Source of the DNA: Actinomycetes bacterium
GTDB taxonomy: Bacteria > Actinomycetota > Acidimicrobiia > Acidimicrobiales > Acidimicrobiaceae
Direction: 5' to 3'
DNA length: 64,000 nucleotides
Assembly: GCA_021786375.1 (NCBI GenBank)
Contig: JAJYNL010000077.1
Location: 33,762 to 97,761 of the forward strand
The notes under the pieces are model-generated. The model searched no databases, was not told the DNA's origin, and saw nothing but the letters and a program-made list of their open reading frames with translations. Position numbers and translations under genes: made by a program. Below are positions 18,170 through 26,645 of the stretch, piece after piece (positions within the stretch are counted from its first letter, which is position 1; each line of letters opens with the position of its first letter).

Positions 18170-19661
18170 GGAGCTGACCGGCGATCTGATGGCCGAGCTA
18201 ACCGGGGCGCGCCTCATCGGCTGCACTCTGGTGAGCGACAGCGGATCGACGCTGATGCTGCTCCGCCCCGGCGGTGTGGAGCTCTGCAGCAGCCTGGTCG
18301 AGGGTGCCCCGGGGCCGTTCACCGGGGCCGAGTTCAGGCTCGTGGCGAGGCTCGCTCGCAGGGGCCTCGTGCGGCTGGCCGCACCTCCCGGCCGGCCCAC
18401 GCCTGCAGTAAGCGCGGTGGTGCCAGCGCTTGACAGTGCGGGCGTGAGCGAGTGCCTGGCCAGCCTGGCCAGGATACCCGAAGTAACCGAAGTGGTCCTG
18501 GTCAGCGACGGCAGTCCGCAGGCGGACCAGCTGGCCTGCCTGGCCGCCACTCACGGGGCGCGCTTCGTCGCTCTGCAAGCGAACCACGGTCCGGCCGCAG
18601 CCCGCAACGCCGGAGCCAGCCTGGCCGGAGGGGAGATCCTGCTCTTCCTGGACAGCGATGCGGCGGCGCTGCCCGGACTCTCGCAGCTGCTCCGCCTCTT
18701 CGCCTCGCCAAAGCTCTCGCTGGCGGCGCCCCGGATCCGCTCGCAAGGGCGTGAAGCCGGGCGCCCTCTTGCTGCAGCCCTGGCGGGATACGAGGCTCTC
18801 CACTCCCCGCTTGACATGGGCCCTTTGCCCGGCGAGGCCGGTATCTCCCCGCGCTATCTCCCCGCAGCCTGCCTCGCGGTCAGGGCGGCGGACTTCCACG
18901 ACCTAGGCGGCTTCGACGAGCATCTCCGCTACGGCGAGGATGTCGACCTGCTCTGGCGGCTACGCAAGAGGGGCGGTATCGCCTACTACTCGGGCAGCGA
19001 CGGCGCAACGCACCTGGCACGAAGCACGCTGGGGGCATTCCTTCGCCAGCGCTTCTCCTACGGCACCTCCGCTGCAGCGTTGGTGGAGCGGCATCCGGGA
19101 ATGCTCAAGCACCTCTTGCTCGACGAGGTAACAGCAGCACTCGCAGCCTTCCCCTTGGCGGGCGCCTCGCTCCGCCTGGCCACCTTGGCTGATGCGCGCC
19201 GGCGCCTGCGCACTTCTGCCGGGCGGGCCGGTGTCGACATCCAAGACCTGACTGTTCCATCCCGAGAGGTGGTTGCGGCACTGGCCGCGGAGGTTTCCAT
19301 GCTGGTACGAGCGCTCGGCATGCCCGCACTCGCCCTTACGGGATTTTCAGCGCGGCTGAGGAGTAGGCTCGCCACCTTGCTGGGGCTGCTGGCCGTGACC
19401 CGCGCTCTGCAGGCGGCCCAAGCAGGCGCCGCGCTGCCGCGAACCCTGGCAACCGGGGTCATCTCGGTGCTGGACGACCTCGCCTACTCCGCCGGACTGG
19501 CCCGCGGCTGCGCGGCAAAGCTGTCGCTGGCACCCTACGTACCCGAGCTGCGCACCGGGCCGCTGCTCTCCCGCCTGGCGCAGTTGGCTAGTAGGTCGAC
19601 CGCTCGGAAAGGATCCGCCGAGGGTTCTCCACCGTCATCTGGTCGATCTGGGCCTCGGTGA
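18162..19661 (+). CDS. mftF: mycofactocin glycosyltransferase MftF
   Basis: A 499-residue GT2-family glycosyltransferase. It has a preceding small domain (residues 1-80), the nucleotide-sugar fold starting TPAVSAVVPAL, the DSD metal-binding motif at 164-166 within LLFLDSDAAALPG, and GEDVDLLWR at 258-266. The segment RQRFSYGTSAAALVERHPG is typical of MftF. MftF attaches beta-1,4-linked glucose chains to the mycofactocin core. The TTG start at 18162 overlaps the dehydrogenase gene by 8 bp; ATG 18189 is an alternative. The last 25 codons overlap the convergent phosphotriesterase-like gene, and the tail is rich in Ser, Gly and Pro. mftF is separated from mftABC by about 7 kb. Confidence 0.9.
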   Translation: MIEELTGDLMAELTGARLIGCTLVSDSGSTLMLLRPGGVELCSSLVEGAPGPFTGAEFRLVARLARRGLVRLAAPPGRPTPAVSAVVPALDSAGVSECLASLARIPEVTEVVLVSDGSPQADQLACLAATHGARFVALQANHGPAAARNAGASLAGGEILLFLDSDAAALPGLSQLLRLFASPKLSLAAPRIRSQGREAGRPLAAALAGYEALHSPLDMGPLPGEAGISPRYLPAACLAVRAADFHDLGGFDEHLRYGEDVDLLWRLRKRGGIAYYSGSDGATHLARSTLGAFLRQRFSYGTSAAALVERHPGMLKHLLLDEVTAALAAFPLAGASLRLATLADARRRLRTSAGRAGVDIQDLTVPSREVVAALAAEVSMLVRALGMPALALTGFSARLRSRLATLLGLLAVTRALQAAQAGAALPRTLATGVISVLDDLAYSAGLARGCAAKLSLAPYVPELRTGPLLSRLAQLASRSTARKGSAEGSPPSSGRSGPR

Positions 19662-20565
19662 CGCCTCGCTCGCGCAGCGCGGGAATGACATCGCGCACCA
19701 CGTGCATGTAGTGCCAGTTCGGTGTAGCGACCGCCAGCGCAGCGTCGTCGAACCAGTCGTTGTGGCAGGCGGCGTCCTGGCTGAGGACCATCTTGCCCGC
19801 GTAGCCGAGACGGCACATCTCGGCCACCGTTGCCACGCGCTGCTCGAAAGGCAGCAGGAGGTCGATGCCAAAACGATCCATGCCCAGATACGACCCGGCG
19901 TCAGCGAGTTCCCGCAGGTACCCGATGTCGGTGGTGTCGCCGCTGTGCCCGATTACCACCCTGGAAAGGTCGACGCCCTCCTCGCGGAAGACCCGCTGCT
20001 GCTCCAATCCGTTGCGCCCGGGAGCAAAACTGTGAGTCGTGATCGGAACTCCAGTGCGTCGATGGGCTTGCGCTACCGCGCGCAGGACGCGCTCGACGTC
20101 CGGGGTCACCCCCTGGTGCTCGGTGGCGCACTTGAGCATGCCGGCCTTCACCCCGGTTCCGGCGATACCGTTCTCGATGTCACCCACGAACATCTCCACC
20201 AGCGGCTCCTCGCCACCCAGCAGAGTTCCGGGTCCGCGATACAAGAAGTAGTAAGGAAGCTCGTTGTATGTGTAGAGGCCGGTGGCCACGACAATGTTCA
20301 GATCGACGCGCTCCGCCACACGCTGGATCCGGTGAATGTCCCGGCCCAGCCCTACGACGGTCAGGTCGACAAAGGTCCGGACTCCGGCGGCCGCCAGCTC
20401 GTTCAGACGTGCCACGGCTTGGTCGACCCTGGCCCCCTCCTCCCCGAAACCGGTTCGGTAGTTTTCTTCTATCTCCGGTGAGAGGACGAAGATATGTTCG
20501 TGCATCAAGGTGAAGCCCAACTGATCGGCATCAACCGGACCCTTGACCGTCTCGACCTGGACCAT
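19588..20565 (-). CDS. phosphotriesterase-family metal-dependent hydrolase
   Basis: A 325-residue amidohydrolase-fold enzyme of the phosphotriesterase/lactonase group. Predicted binuclear-metal ligands are the HxH in LMHEHIF, the bridging lysine in AGMLKCATE, histidines in ITTHSF and VIGHSGD, and the aspartate in LSQDAA. Many relatives hydrolyse lactones or phosphoesters; the substrate here is unknown. It converges on mftF with a 74-bp overlap of coding 3' ends. An acyl-CoA ligase gene on the same strand lies 53 bp upstream, so the two may be co-transcribed, for example lactone opening followed by CoA activation. Confidence 0.88.
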   Translation of the reverse strand: MVQVETVKGPVDADQLGFTLMHEHIFVLSPEIEENYRTGFGEEGARVDQAVARLNELAAAGVRTFVDLTVVGLGRDIHRIQRVAERVDLNIVVATGLYTYNELPYYFLYRGPGTLLGGEEPLVEMFVGDIENGIAGTGVKAGMLKCATEHQGVTPDVERVLRAVAQAHRRTGVPITTHSFAPGRNGLEQQRVFREEGVDLSRVVIGHSGDTTDIGYLRELADAGSYLGMDRFGIDLLLPFEQRVATVAEMCRLGYAGKMVLSQDAACHNDWFDDAALAVATPNWHYMHVVRDVIPALRERGVTEAQIDQMTVENPRRILSERSTY

Positions 20566-20618
20566 GATTCCCCTTTCCCGGCCGGTCGGCCAGCCGCCAG
20601 CCTAAGCCTGGTTACCGG

Positions 20619-22142
20619 CTAGAAGACCACCTGCTCCCACTGCGCCTCGGCCCGCAGCCGGGGCTTTAGGACCTTGCCGCCCGCGTTGCGCGGCAGGCCC
20701 TCCTGACGAACCCAGACGTACTGTGGCACCTTGTAGTCCGCCAGCTTGGTGCGGGCAAAGGAAACCATCTCCGCGACGTCGAAACTGACTCCCGGAACCG
20801 GGACCACTACTGCGCCGACCTTCTCCCCCATCATCTCGTCCGGAACTCCGATCACCGCAACCTCGAGCACTCCCGGGTATGCCGCGAGCACGTTCTCCAC
20901 CTCCACGGAGTAGACGTTCTCCCCTCCCCGGTTGATCATGTCCTTCTTGCGATCGACAATGATCACCAAGCCGTCCACGATACGGGCCATGTCCCCAGTG
21001 TGCAGCCAGCCGTCGACGAAGGTGTCCCTCGTCGCCTCAGGCATGTTCCAGTAACCCATGGCCACATTCGGGCCACGGATCAGCAGCTCGCCCGCACCGG
21101 TATGCGGGTCCGGCTCGAAGAGGTCCACCTCGGTCACCGGCACCGGGAATCCCACCGAGTCCGCGTGGTCGCCCGCGTATTCGTGCGGCAGGAACGTCGC
21201 GATCGAGGCGGTCTCGGTTAGGCCAAAGCCGTTCCCCACCCGGGCGCTGGGGAAGGCGGCCATCAGCTTGTGCACCAAGTCCGGAGGCATAGGCGCCCCG
21301 CCGTACAGAACGTATTTGACCCCGGACGTGTCCAGGGCGGCGAACTCGGGCTGGACCAGCACATACCAGTAAAGTGCGGGCACCGAGACGACCGTGTCGA
21401 TCTGGTTCTCCGCCACCGCCGCAATGAGCGCCTTGATGTCCGGGCCGGGCAGGATGACCAGCTTGCCTCCGTAGCGAAGCGTCGGGACCATTTGAGCTAT
21501 CGCCGCGGTCACGTGAAAGAGGGGAACCGTCACCAGGCTCACTGAGGGCCCGCGCTCCAACGGAACCACCCTGAAGACGCTTTCCATGTTGGAAAGGAAG
21601 TTCTCATGCGAGAGCATCGCACCCTTGGGGAAGCCGGTGGTGCCACTGGTGTAGAAAATGGCGGCCAGGGTCCCCCTGCCCGCACCCTGGCGGCGCAGAG
21701 GCTCGCCCGAGGGCATCGCCAACCCCGGTCTGAACACGTATTTTGCGCCGGAGTCCTCCAGCACGTAGGCCGCCTCGCTCTCGGTGAAACGCGTGTTGAT
21801 GGGGACGACCGCGGCACCGGCAAAGATTATGCCGAAAAAGGCGACCACAAAATCGTTCCCGTTGGGGAGCATCAGCCCCACCCGGTCACCTGGCTCCACC
21901 CCCGACGCGGCCAGACCTCCGGCCACGCGCTCCACCGCTTCAAGGAGCCCGGCGTAGGTGAGCTCTCCTCCGCCGATCTCCTGCAAAGCAACCAATTCGG
22001 CATGGGACTCCGCGGCCTTTACCACCAGATCCACCAGTGAGTCCGGCAAATCCTGATAGTGCAGCACGCCCAGTTCGTCTCGATAAATGCCGGACTCGTC
22101 GAACACTGGCTCATCGGAATGGATGCCCGCTCGCTCGATCAC
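20619..22142 (-). CDS. fatty-acid/long-chain acyl-CoA ligase
   Basis: A 507-residue AMP-forming ligase. Motifs are FYTSGTTGFPKGAMLSHEN, GFGLTETAS, the hinge HTGDMARIVDGLVIIVDRKK and PRNAGGKVLKPRLR with the catalytic lysine. I chose GTG 22142 because a perfect AGGAGGG lies 5 bases upstream; a longer frame to 22238 adds 32 basic residues that would cover the promoter and a palindrome. The enzyme forms an acyl-CoA in the cytosol. It is co-oriented with the phosphotriesterase-like gene and divergent from the PucR regulator, which is a candidate controller. Confidence 0.92.
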   Translation of the reverse strand: MIERAGIHSDEPVFDESGIYRDELGVLHYQDLPDSLVDLVVKAAESHAELVALQEIGGGELTYAGLLEAVERVAGGLAASGVEPGDRVGLMLPNGNDFVVAFFGIIFAGAAVVPINTRFTESEAAYVLEDSGAKYVFRPGLAMPSGEPLRRQGAGRGTLAAIFYTSGTTGFPKGAMLSHENFLSNMESVFRVVPLERGPSVSLVTVPLFHVTAAIAQMVPTLRYGGKLVILPGPDIKALIAAVAENQIDTVVSVPALYWYVLVQPEFAALDTSGVKYVLYGGAPMPPDLVHKLMAAFPSARVGNGFGLTETASIATFLPHEYAGDHADSVGFPVPVTEVDLFEPDPHTGAGELLIRGPNVAMGYWNMPEATRDTFVDGWLHTGDMARIVDGLVIIVDRKKDMINRGGENVYSVEVENVLAAYPGVLEVAVIGVPDEMMGEKVGAVVVPVPGVSFDVAEMVSFARTKLADYKVPQYVWVRQEGLPRNAGGKVLKPRLRAEAQWEQVVF

Positions 22143-22198
22143 GGCTGCCCTCCTAGCACGGCGGCCGCGCCTGAGCGGGCCGGTGTTACAAATGACGT

Positions 22199-22210
22199 TA
22201 CCGATCGGTA
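22199..22210. promoter_or_regulatory. TACCGATCGGTA palindrome upstream of the acyl-CoA ligase
   Basis: A perfect 12-bp palindrome lies 57 bp before the GTG start of the ligase. Its form is typical of TetR-family operators controlling lipid genes in actinobacteria, but no TetR gene is in the window. The divergent PucR protein is the only adjacent regulator. Confidence 0.4.
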
Positions 22211-22434
22211 GCTTATCGCCGGCCCTCCGGGTGGTCAAGGTGGCCGGAAATGGCCTTTACGCCCCCGGAAGGAGCGTCACGAGGGCGGGTGACCGCGGAT
22301 TCTTTGTGGTCCAGCACTAAGAATCATGGCATCTTCTCGTTATTATGAAGTGCGTGCATCGCCGGGGCGAACCCGGCCAGTAGGCCGCCGGAAGGTGGCG
22401 GGGCATGGACATCTAGAACGACGGGCGCAGGGGT

Positions 22435-24090
22435 ATGGCCGATAACAGGGCTGGGATAGGGACGAGGCTCACCTTGAAGGAGGTCCTGGCCCAGCCCTCA
22501 CTTGGACTTCGCCTGGTCACCTCGGACCAAAGTGCTTTAGCCACCTCGGTGACAGGTGCGCACTCGTTCGAGATCTCCCGCCCCACCAGGTGGTTCTCCG
22601 CCCACTGGATCGCCCTTACCACCGGATTGCGCCTCAAGGGCCGCCCGGCCGAGCAGCGAGAGTTGGTGAAGGAGTTGCACAGCGCCGGAATCGCGGCGCT
22701 GGGGTTCGCGCTGGACGTCAATTTCCGTGCGGTCCCGCCAGGACTGCTCGAGGCAGCCGAGGAGTTGGGGCTCCCGGTCTTCACGGTCCCTTTCGCCACC
22801 GGCTTCGCCGAGATAATCGCCTTCGTTAACCAGGCGCTTCTCTCTCCCAACGTGAACGCCCTGCGCCGTTTTGTCTCCGCACAGGATTACCTGCTCGACT
22901 CGCTGCTCAGCCCGGACCCCGTGACCGCCATGATCGAGCGCCTGGCTCCGCTGGTGCCGGCGGCGGTTGCCCTCATCGAAGGCGGCTCCGGTGAGGTGGT
23001 TGCCGCGAGCGACAACATGGACGCCGGCCTGCTGGCGGAGGTTCGTGAGTTCATCGAGTATCAGAGCCCCTCGTCGGCAAACATGCAAGGCCGGGGGGCG
23101 CGCCGCCCAGCCGAGCAGGCCGATCCCTCCCTGCCCGGACTTACCCAGCTGATTGAGTTCGAGGCCGGGCAGGGGCCCGGGCTGGCGCTGGCAGTGCTGC
23201 CGCCAAGCCGCCCTTCGATGTGGCTTGCCCTGGTCGGCACCACCGACTCCGGCGAATCCGACTTCCAGCTGGCGCTTCCTCTGGTCCGCTCCGCCGGTCA
23301 CATGCTCGCCATCGCACTCGAGACGCGAAGCGACCGGCTTGCCGAGAGGCGCGCACAGGAACGGGCGCTTGTAGCCGAGGTGTGCGGCCTGCGCGCCGCC
23401 AGGACACCGGCGGGAAGGCCGGCCAAGCCTCAGCTGGAACGGCTCTTCTCTCTGGGGATCGACTTCTCGTCCCCCGCCTGGGTGGTGTGTGGCTCGCCGA
23501 TGGCATCGGCCGCGGAGGCGGAGCGGGATTTCTCCGCCCTGCTCGAGACGATCGAGGAACACCCCCCAGTCATCTGGGACATGACCGGGGAAGTAATGGT
23601 GGCCATCGTCCAGACCGGCACCGAGACGATGCCGGATCAGCTCAGGCAACTGACCGGGAATCTCTTCCGCCTGGGTGTCTCCTCACCATGCCTGGGTGCG
23701 GCCGCCCTTCCGGCCGCCTATCGGGAGGCTCGTGCCTCCCTGGGCGAGCTGCTCACCACCCCGCATGGGGACCAACCCTCGGACGTGCTGCTCTTCGAGG
23801 ATGCCTCCATGACAACCTGGCTGATGGCCCAGGTGGACTTGCGCAAGCTGGCCGAGAAGCAGGAGCGCCGGCGCGCCAATCTAACCGTAGAGCGCCACGC
23901 CATCACCACGCTGCGCGCCTACCTCGAGTGCAACCTGGACATCAACCTTGCCGCCGCCAAGCTGGGCATACACCCGAACTCGATGCGCTACCGCCTGCAT
24001 AAGGTGCGAGAGAGCCATGGGGTGCGGCTGGAGGACTTTGCGGAGCTGGTGGACCTATACCTGGCGCTCAAGATTCTGCCTCGATCCTGA
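22435..24090 (+). CDS. PucR-family transcriptional regulator
   Basis: A 551-residue regulator. The N-terminus (about residues 15-140) is a PucR-type sensing domain, the middle is a GGDEF-related or GAF-like region without catalytic motifs, and the C-terminus (about 490-545) is the HTH_30 domain seen as TLRAYLECNLDINLAAAKLG followed by IHPNSMRYRLHKVRE. PucR-type proteins activate catabolic genes in response to a pathway metabolite. It is divergent from the ligase/phosphotriesterase pair and 99 bp upstream of the aminotransferase/oxidoreductase pair, so either could be its target. ATG 22435 lacks a strong ribosome-binding site, but no better start is seen. Confidence 0.88.
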   Translation: MADNRAGIGTRLTLKEVLAQPSLGLRLVTSDQSALATSVTGAHSFEISRPTRWFSAHWIALTTGLRLKGRPAEQRELVKELHSAGIAALGFALDVNFRAVPPGLLEAAEELGLPVFTVPFATGFAEIIAFVNQALLSPNVNALRRFVSAQDYLLDSLLSPDPVTAMIERLAPLVPAAVALIEGGSGEVVAASDNMDAGLLAEVREFIEYQSPSSANMQGRGARRPAEQADPSLPGLTQLIEFEAGQGPGLALAVLPPSRPSMWLALVGTTDSGESDFQLALPLVRSAGHMLAIALETRSDRLAERRAQERALVAEVCGLRAARTPAGRPAKPQLERLFSLGIDFSSPAWVVCGSPMASAAEAERDFSALLETIEEHPPVIWDMTGEVMVAIVQTGTETMPDQLRQLTGNLFRLGVSSPCLGAAALPAAYREARASLGELLTTPHGDQPSDVLLFEDASMTTWLMAQVDLRKLAEKQERRRANLTVERHAITTLRAYLECNLDINLAAAKLGIHPNSMRYRLHKVRESHGVRLEDFAELVDLYLALKILPRS

Positions 24091-24189
24091 GCTGCTTTCC
24101 CAGGCGGGGGGCACTGTCAGGCGCCCTCGCCGCTCAGTTCCCTACGGTGCTATCTTGGTCACAAACCCGCAGCAGAACTGAGAGGTAAA

Positions 24190-25449
24190 GTGACCGAGAC
24201 ATCCTTCTGGCACCCCTTCGCCAACATGGCGGAAGTCACCCGTAGCCGGCTCACCATCGCCGAAGCCAATGGCAACTACGTATACGACGACGCTGGCCGT
24301 CAGTACCTCGACGCCACCGCCTCGCTCTGGTACGCCAACGTGGGGCACGGGCGCAAGGAGATAGCCGAGGCGATCAACGCCCAGCTCTCCAAAGTCGCGG
24401 CCTATTCCACCTTCGCCGACATCACCAACGAGCCGGCGGAGCTGCTCGCCGCCAAGGTCGCATCCGTTAGCCCAATGCCCGGCTCAAAGGTCTTCTTCGT
24501 CTCCGGAGGCGGGGACGCGATCGACACAGCCGCCAAGCTGGCGCGCCGCTACTTCCATGAGACCGGCCACCCCGAGCGCCAGATACTCGTCTCTCGCGGT
24601 GACAGCTATCACGGGACCCACGGCTTCGGCACCTCCCTGGCTGGAATGCCCGCCAACCGCGCAGGATATGGCGACCTGATCAACTCGGTCGCCCAGATCG
24701 ATCGCGACGATCCCGAGGATCTGGCCGCGCTGGCCGAAAATATCGGCGCCGAGCACATCGCCGCCGTCTTCGTCGAGCCGGTCATCGGCGCCGGTGGCGT
24801 CCATCTTCCCAAGCCCGGCTACATAGAGAGGCTGCGCGAGATCTGCACCAGCATCGGCGCGCTTCTGGTCATCGACTCGGTAATCTGCGGCTTCGGGAGA
24901 CTGGGCGAGTGGTTCGGCCCCGAGCGCTTTGGCGTGATCCCCGACATGATCACCTTCGCCAAGGGAATAACCAGCGGATATGTTCCTCTGGGCGGGGTGG
25001 TTGTCTCGGCCGGCGTCTCGGCACCCTTCTTCGAAGGCAAGGGCGCGGCCTTCCGGCACGGGCCCACCTACGCGGGTCATCCGCTCGCGTGCGCAGCCGG
25101 CCTGGCCAACCTGGAGATCATGGAGCGGGAGAACCTTATCCCACGTGGCCGGACCCTGGAGGGGAGCCTGGCGGAAGCCCTCAACAGCACCCTGGACTCC
25201 CCGCTCATTAGCGAGGTGCGTGCAGGAATGGGTCTGCTCGGTGCAATCGAGGTCGAGGCGAATGTGCTAAAGGAACGCCCCGCGACGCTGGGCAAACTCC
25301 AAATGGCCATGCGCGAGCGGGGAGTGCTGGTACGCACGCTTATGACCTCCATCGCGGTGTCACCCCCCCTGACCATCACCGAAGCGGAGATCGAACGCAT
25401 CGGCGCCGCCTTCGCAGACTCGCTCAAGCAGGTGGCCGCCGAGTCCTGA
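24190..25449 (+). CDS. class III PLP-dependent aminotransferase
   Basis: A 419-residue fold-type I aminotransferase of the omega-amino-acid:pyruvate/beta-alanine group. The substrate aromatic motif SLWYANVGHG, the PLP-phosphate segment SGGGDAIDTA and the Schiff-base lysine in FAKGITSGYVPLGGV are visible. It transfers an amino group between an amine or omega-amino acid and an oxo acid, giving an aldehyde or semialdehyde. The GTG start has AGAGGTAAA just upstream. It is followed after 48 bp by an MDR oxidoreductase. An aldehyde dehydrogenase that could take semialdehydes is elsewhere in the window (52838-54304). Confidence 0.92.
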   Translation: MTETSFWHPFANMAEVTRSRLTIAEANGNYVYDDAGRQYLDATASLWYANVGHGRKEIAEAINAQLSKVAAYSTFADITNEPAELLAAKVASVSPMPGSKVFFVSGGGDAIDTAAKLARRYFHETGHPERQILVSRGDSYHGTHGFGTSLAGMPANRAGYGDLINSVAQIDRDDPEDLAALAENIGAEHIAAVFVEPVIGAGGVHLPKPGYIERLREICTSIGALLVIDSVICGFGRLGEWFGPERFGVIPDMITFAKGITSGYVPLGGVVVSAGVSAPFFEGKGAAFRHGPTYAGHPLACAAGLANLEIMERENLIPRGRTLEGSLAEALNSTLDSPLISEVRAGMGLLGAIEVEANVLKERPATLGKLQMAMRERGVLVRTLMTSIAVSPPLTITEAEIERIGAAFADSLKQVAAES

Positions 25450-25497
25450 AGCCTCGGCGCCGGCCCCGTGCCGGTGAAGATCGTGAAAGGAGCATCC

Positions 25498-26466
25498 GTG
25501 CAGGCGATTCTCGTCTCCCGTTTCGGTGGCCCCGAACAGCTCGAGCCCAGCCGGCTTCCCGACCCGGAGCCATCCGCCGGCCAGGTGCGCATCCGCAACA
25601 TACGCGCCTCGGTGAACTTCGCAGATGTGAAGGCCGTTTCCGGCAATTATCCGGTTCCCGGGATGCCGTTTGTGCCGGGCCTCGACACTTACGGCGTGGT
25701 CGACGCGATCGGAGAGAACGTCGACCATTCCTGGCTCGGACGGCACGTAGTGGCCTTTGTGGACGATGGAGGCTATGCCGAGTACTCCCTGGCCAGGAAG
25801 GGCCTCTTCTTCGAGGTCCCGCCGGGGATCGATCCGGACCAGGCAGGTGCGGCCCCGCTCTTGCTCGGGACCTGCTACGGCCTGATGACCAGGGCTTCCA
25901 AAGTCCGGCAAGGGGACCGTGTCCTGGTGCACTCCGCCGCCGGCGGTATCGGCACCACAGCGTTGCAGATGGCGGCGGCGCTGGGAGCCTCCACTGTGGT
26001 CGGCGTCGTGTCCAGCCAGGAAAAAGCCGGCTTGGTGGAGGAATTGGGAGCGAGGCCGGTGGTGGCTCGGGAGTCCGGATTCGCACAAGCAGCCAGACGG
26101 GCGGCGGGGGGTGACTTCCAGGTCATCTTGAACGCCGCTGCGGGCGACACCGTTGCCGAGGACATGGAGGTGCTCGAGTCGTTCGGGACGCTGGTCGTCT
26201 TCGGGATGGCCGCCGGGAAGCCCGGAGTTGTCCAAACCGACCAGCTGCACTCCCCCAACCGCACCGTCTCAGGCTTCTCCTTCGGGACGGTGCGCAGGTC
26301 ACGTCCGGACGAAGTCGCCTCACTGATGGAGCCCTCCCTGGCCATGCTCCACGACGGGCGCATCCGTATGGTGATCGATTCGGTGCTGCCGCTGGCCGAA
26401 GCGGGCCAGGCGCACCACCGCCTTGCATCGCGCCAGTCAAAGGGCAAGATCCTCCTGACTCCTTGA
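25498..26466 (+). CDS. zinc-independent MDR oxidoreductase (quinone oxidoreductase-like)
   Basis: A 322-residue medium-chain reductase without the zinc-binding cysteines of alcohol dehydrogenases. The NADPH-binding segment VLVHSAAGGIGTTALQMAAAL is typical of the quinone oxidoreductase/enoyl reductase branch. I selected GTG 25498 because AAAGGAG ends about 5 bases upstream; an in-frame GTG at 25468 lacks such a site. It reduces activated double bonds or quinones, and the substrate is unknown. It ends 48 bp before mftA, and the promoter for the mycofactocin operon lies in that gap. Confidence 0.9.
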   Translation: MQAILVSRFGGPEQLEPSRLPDPEPSAGQVRIRNIRASVNFADVKAVSGNYPVPGMPFVPGLDTYGVVDAIGENVDHSWLGRHVVAFVDDGGYAEYSLARKGLFFEVPPGIDPDQAGAAPLLLGTCYGLMTRASKVRQGDRVLVHSAAGGIGTTALQMAAALGASTVVGVVSSQEKAGLVEELGARPVVARESGFAQAARRAAGGDFQVILNAAAGDTVAEDMEVLESFGTLVVFGMAAGKPGVVQTDQLHSPNRTVSGFSFGTVRRSRPDEVASLMEPSLAMLHDGRIRMVIDSVLPLAEAGQAHHRLASRQSKGKILLTP

Positions 26467-26481
26467 GCCGGCCAGGACCCG

Positions 26482-26508
26482 TTGGGCACCTGCCCTTGTG
26501 GATATGAT
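26482..26508 (+). promoter_or_regulatory. promoter of the mftA operon, probably giving a leaderless mRNA
   Basis: A TATGAT -10 hexamer occupies 26503-26508, with TTGGGC 15 bp upstream as a weak -35. The last T of the -10 lies 6 bases before the ATG at 26515, which is the classic spacing for actinobacterial leaderless transcripts whose first base is the A of the start codon. This explains the lack of a good ribosome-binding site for that ATG. Confidence 0.5.
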
Positions 26509-26514
26509 TGAGCC

Positions 26515-26634
26515 ATGACAAAAGAGGCGGCGATGCAGGTGGGCGAAGACGCGGCGGCGGAGGATATGGAGTTCGTCGAGGAGGATCTCGTCATCGAGGA
26601 GGTCTCGATCGACGGAATGTGCGGCGTCTACTAG
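26515..26634 (+). CDS. mftA: mycofactocin precursor peptide MftA
   Basis: A 39-residue ribosomal peptide ending EEVSIDGMCGVY. The IDGMCGVY tail is the hallmark of MftA; its final Val-Tyr becomes the redox-active mycofactocin core after MftC decarboxylates and cyclises it and MftE releases it. The acidic leader (EDMEFVEEDLVIEEV) is the expected MftB-binding region. Two starts are possible: ATG 26515, placed exactly for leaderless transcription, or ATG 26533, which has AAGAGG 5 bases upstream and gives 33 residues. Either is a little longer than the roughly 30-residue peptides I recall. It is followed after 11 bp by mftB. Confidence 0.95.
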   Translation: MTKEAAMQVGEDAAAEDMEFVEEDLVIEEVSIDGMCGVY

Positions 26635-26645
26635 ACGGCCCGGCC

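Noticed and set aside
22143..22238. Longer N-terminus of the second acyl-CoA ligase
   Set aside because: GTG 22142 has a perfect AGGAGGG site; the extension is basic and covers the operator-like palindrome.
26508..26645. Upstream extension of mftB over the mftA region
   Set aside because: The extension is Arg/Gly-rich and simply reads mftA in another frame; the MftB homology begins after 26646.
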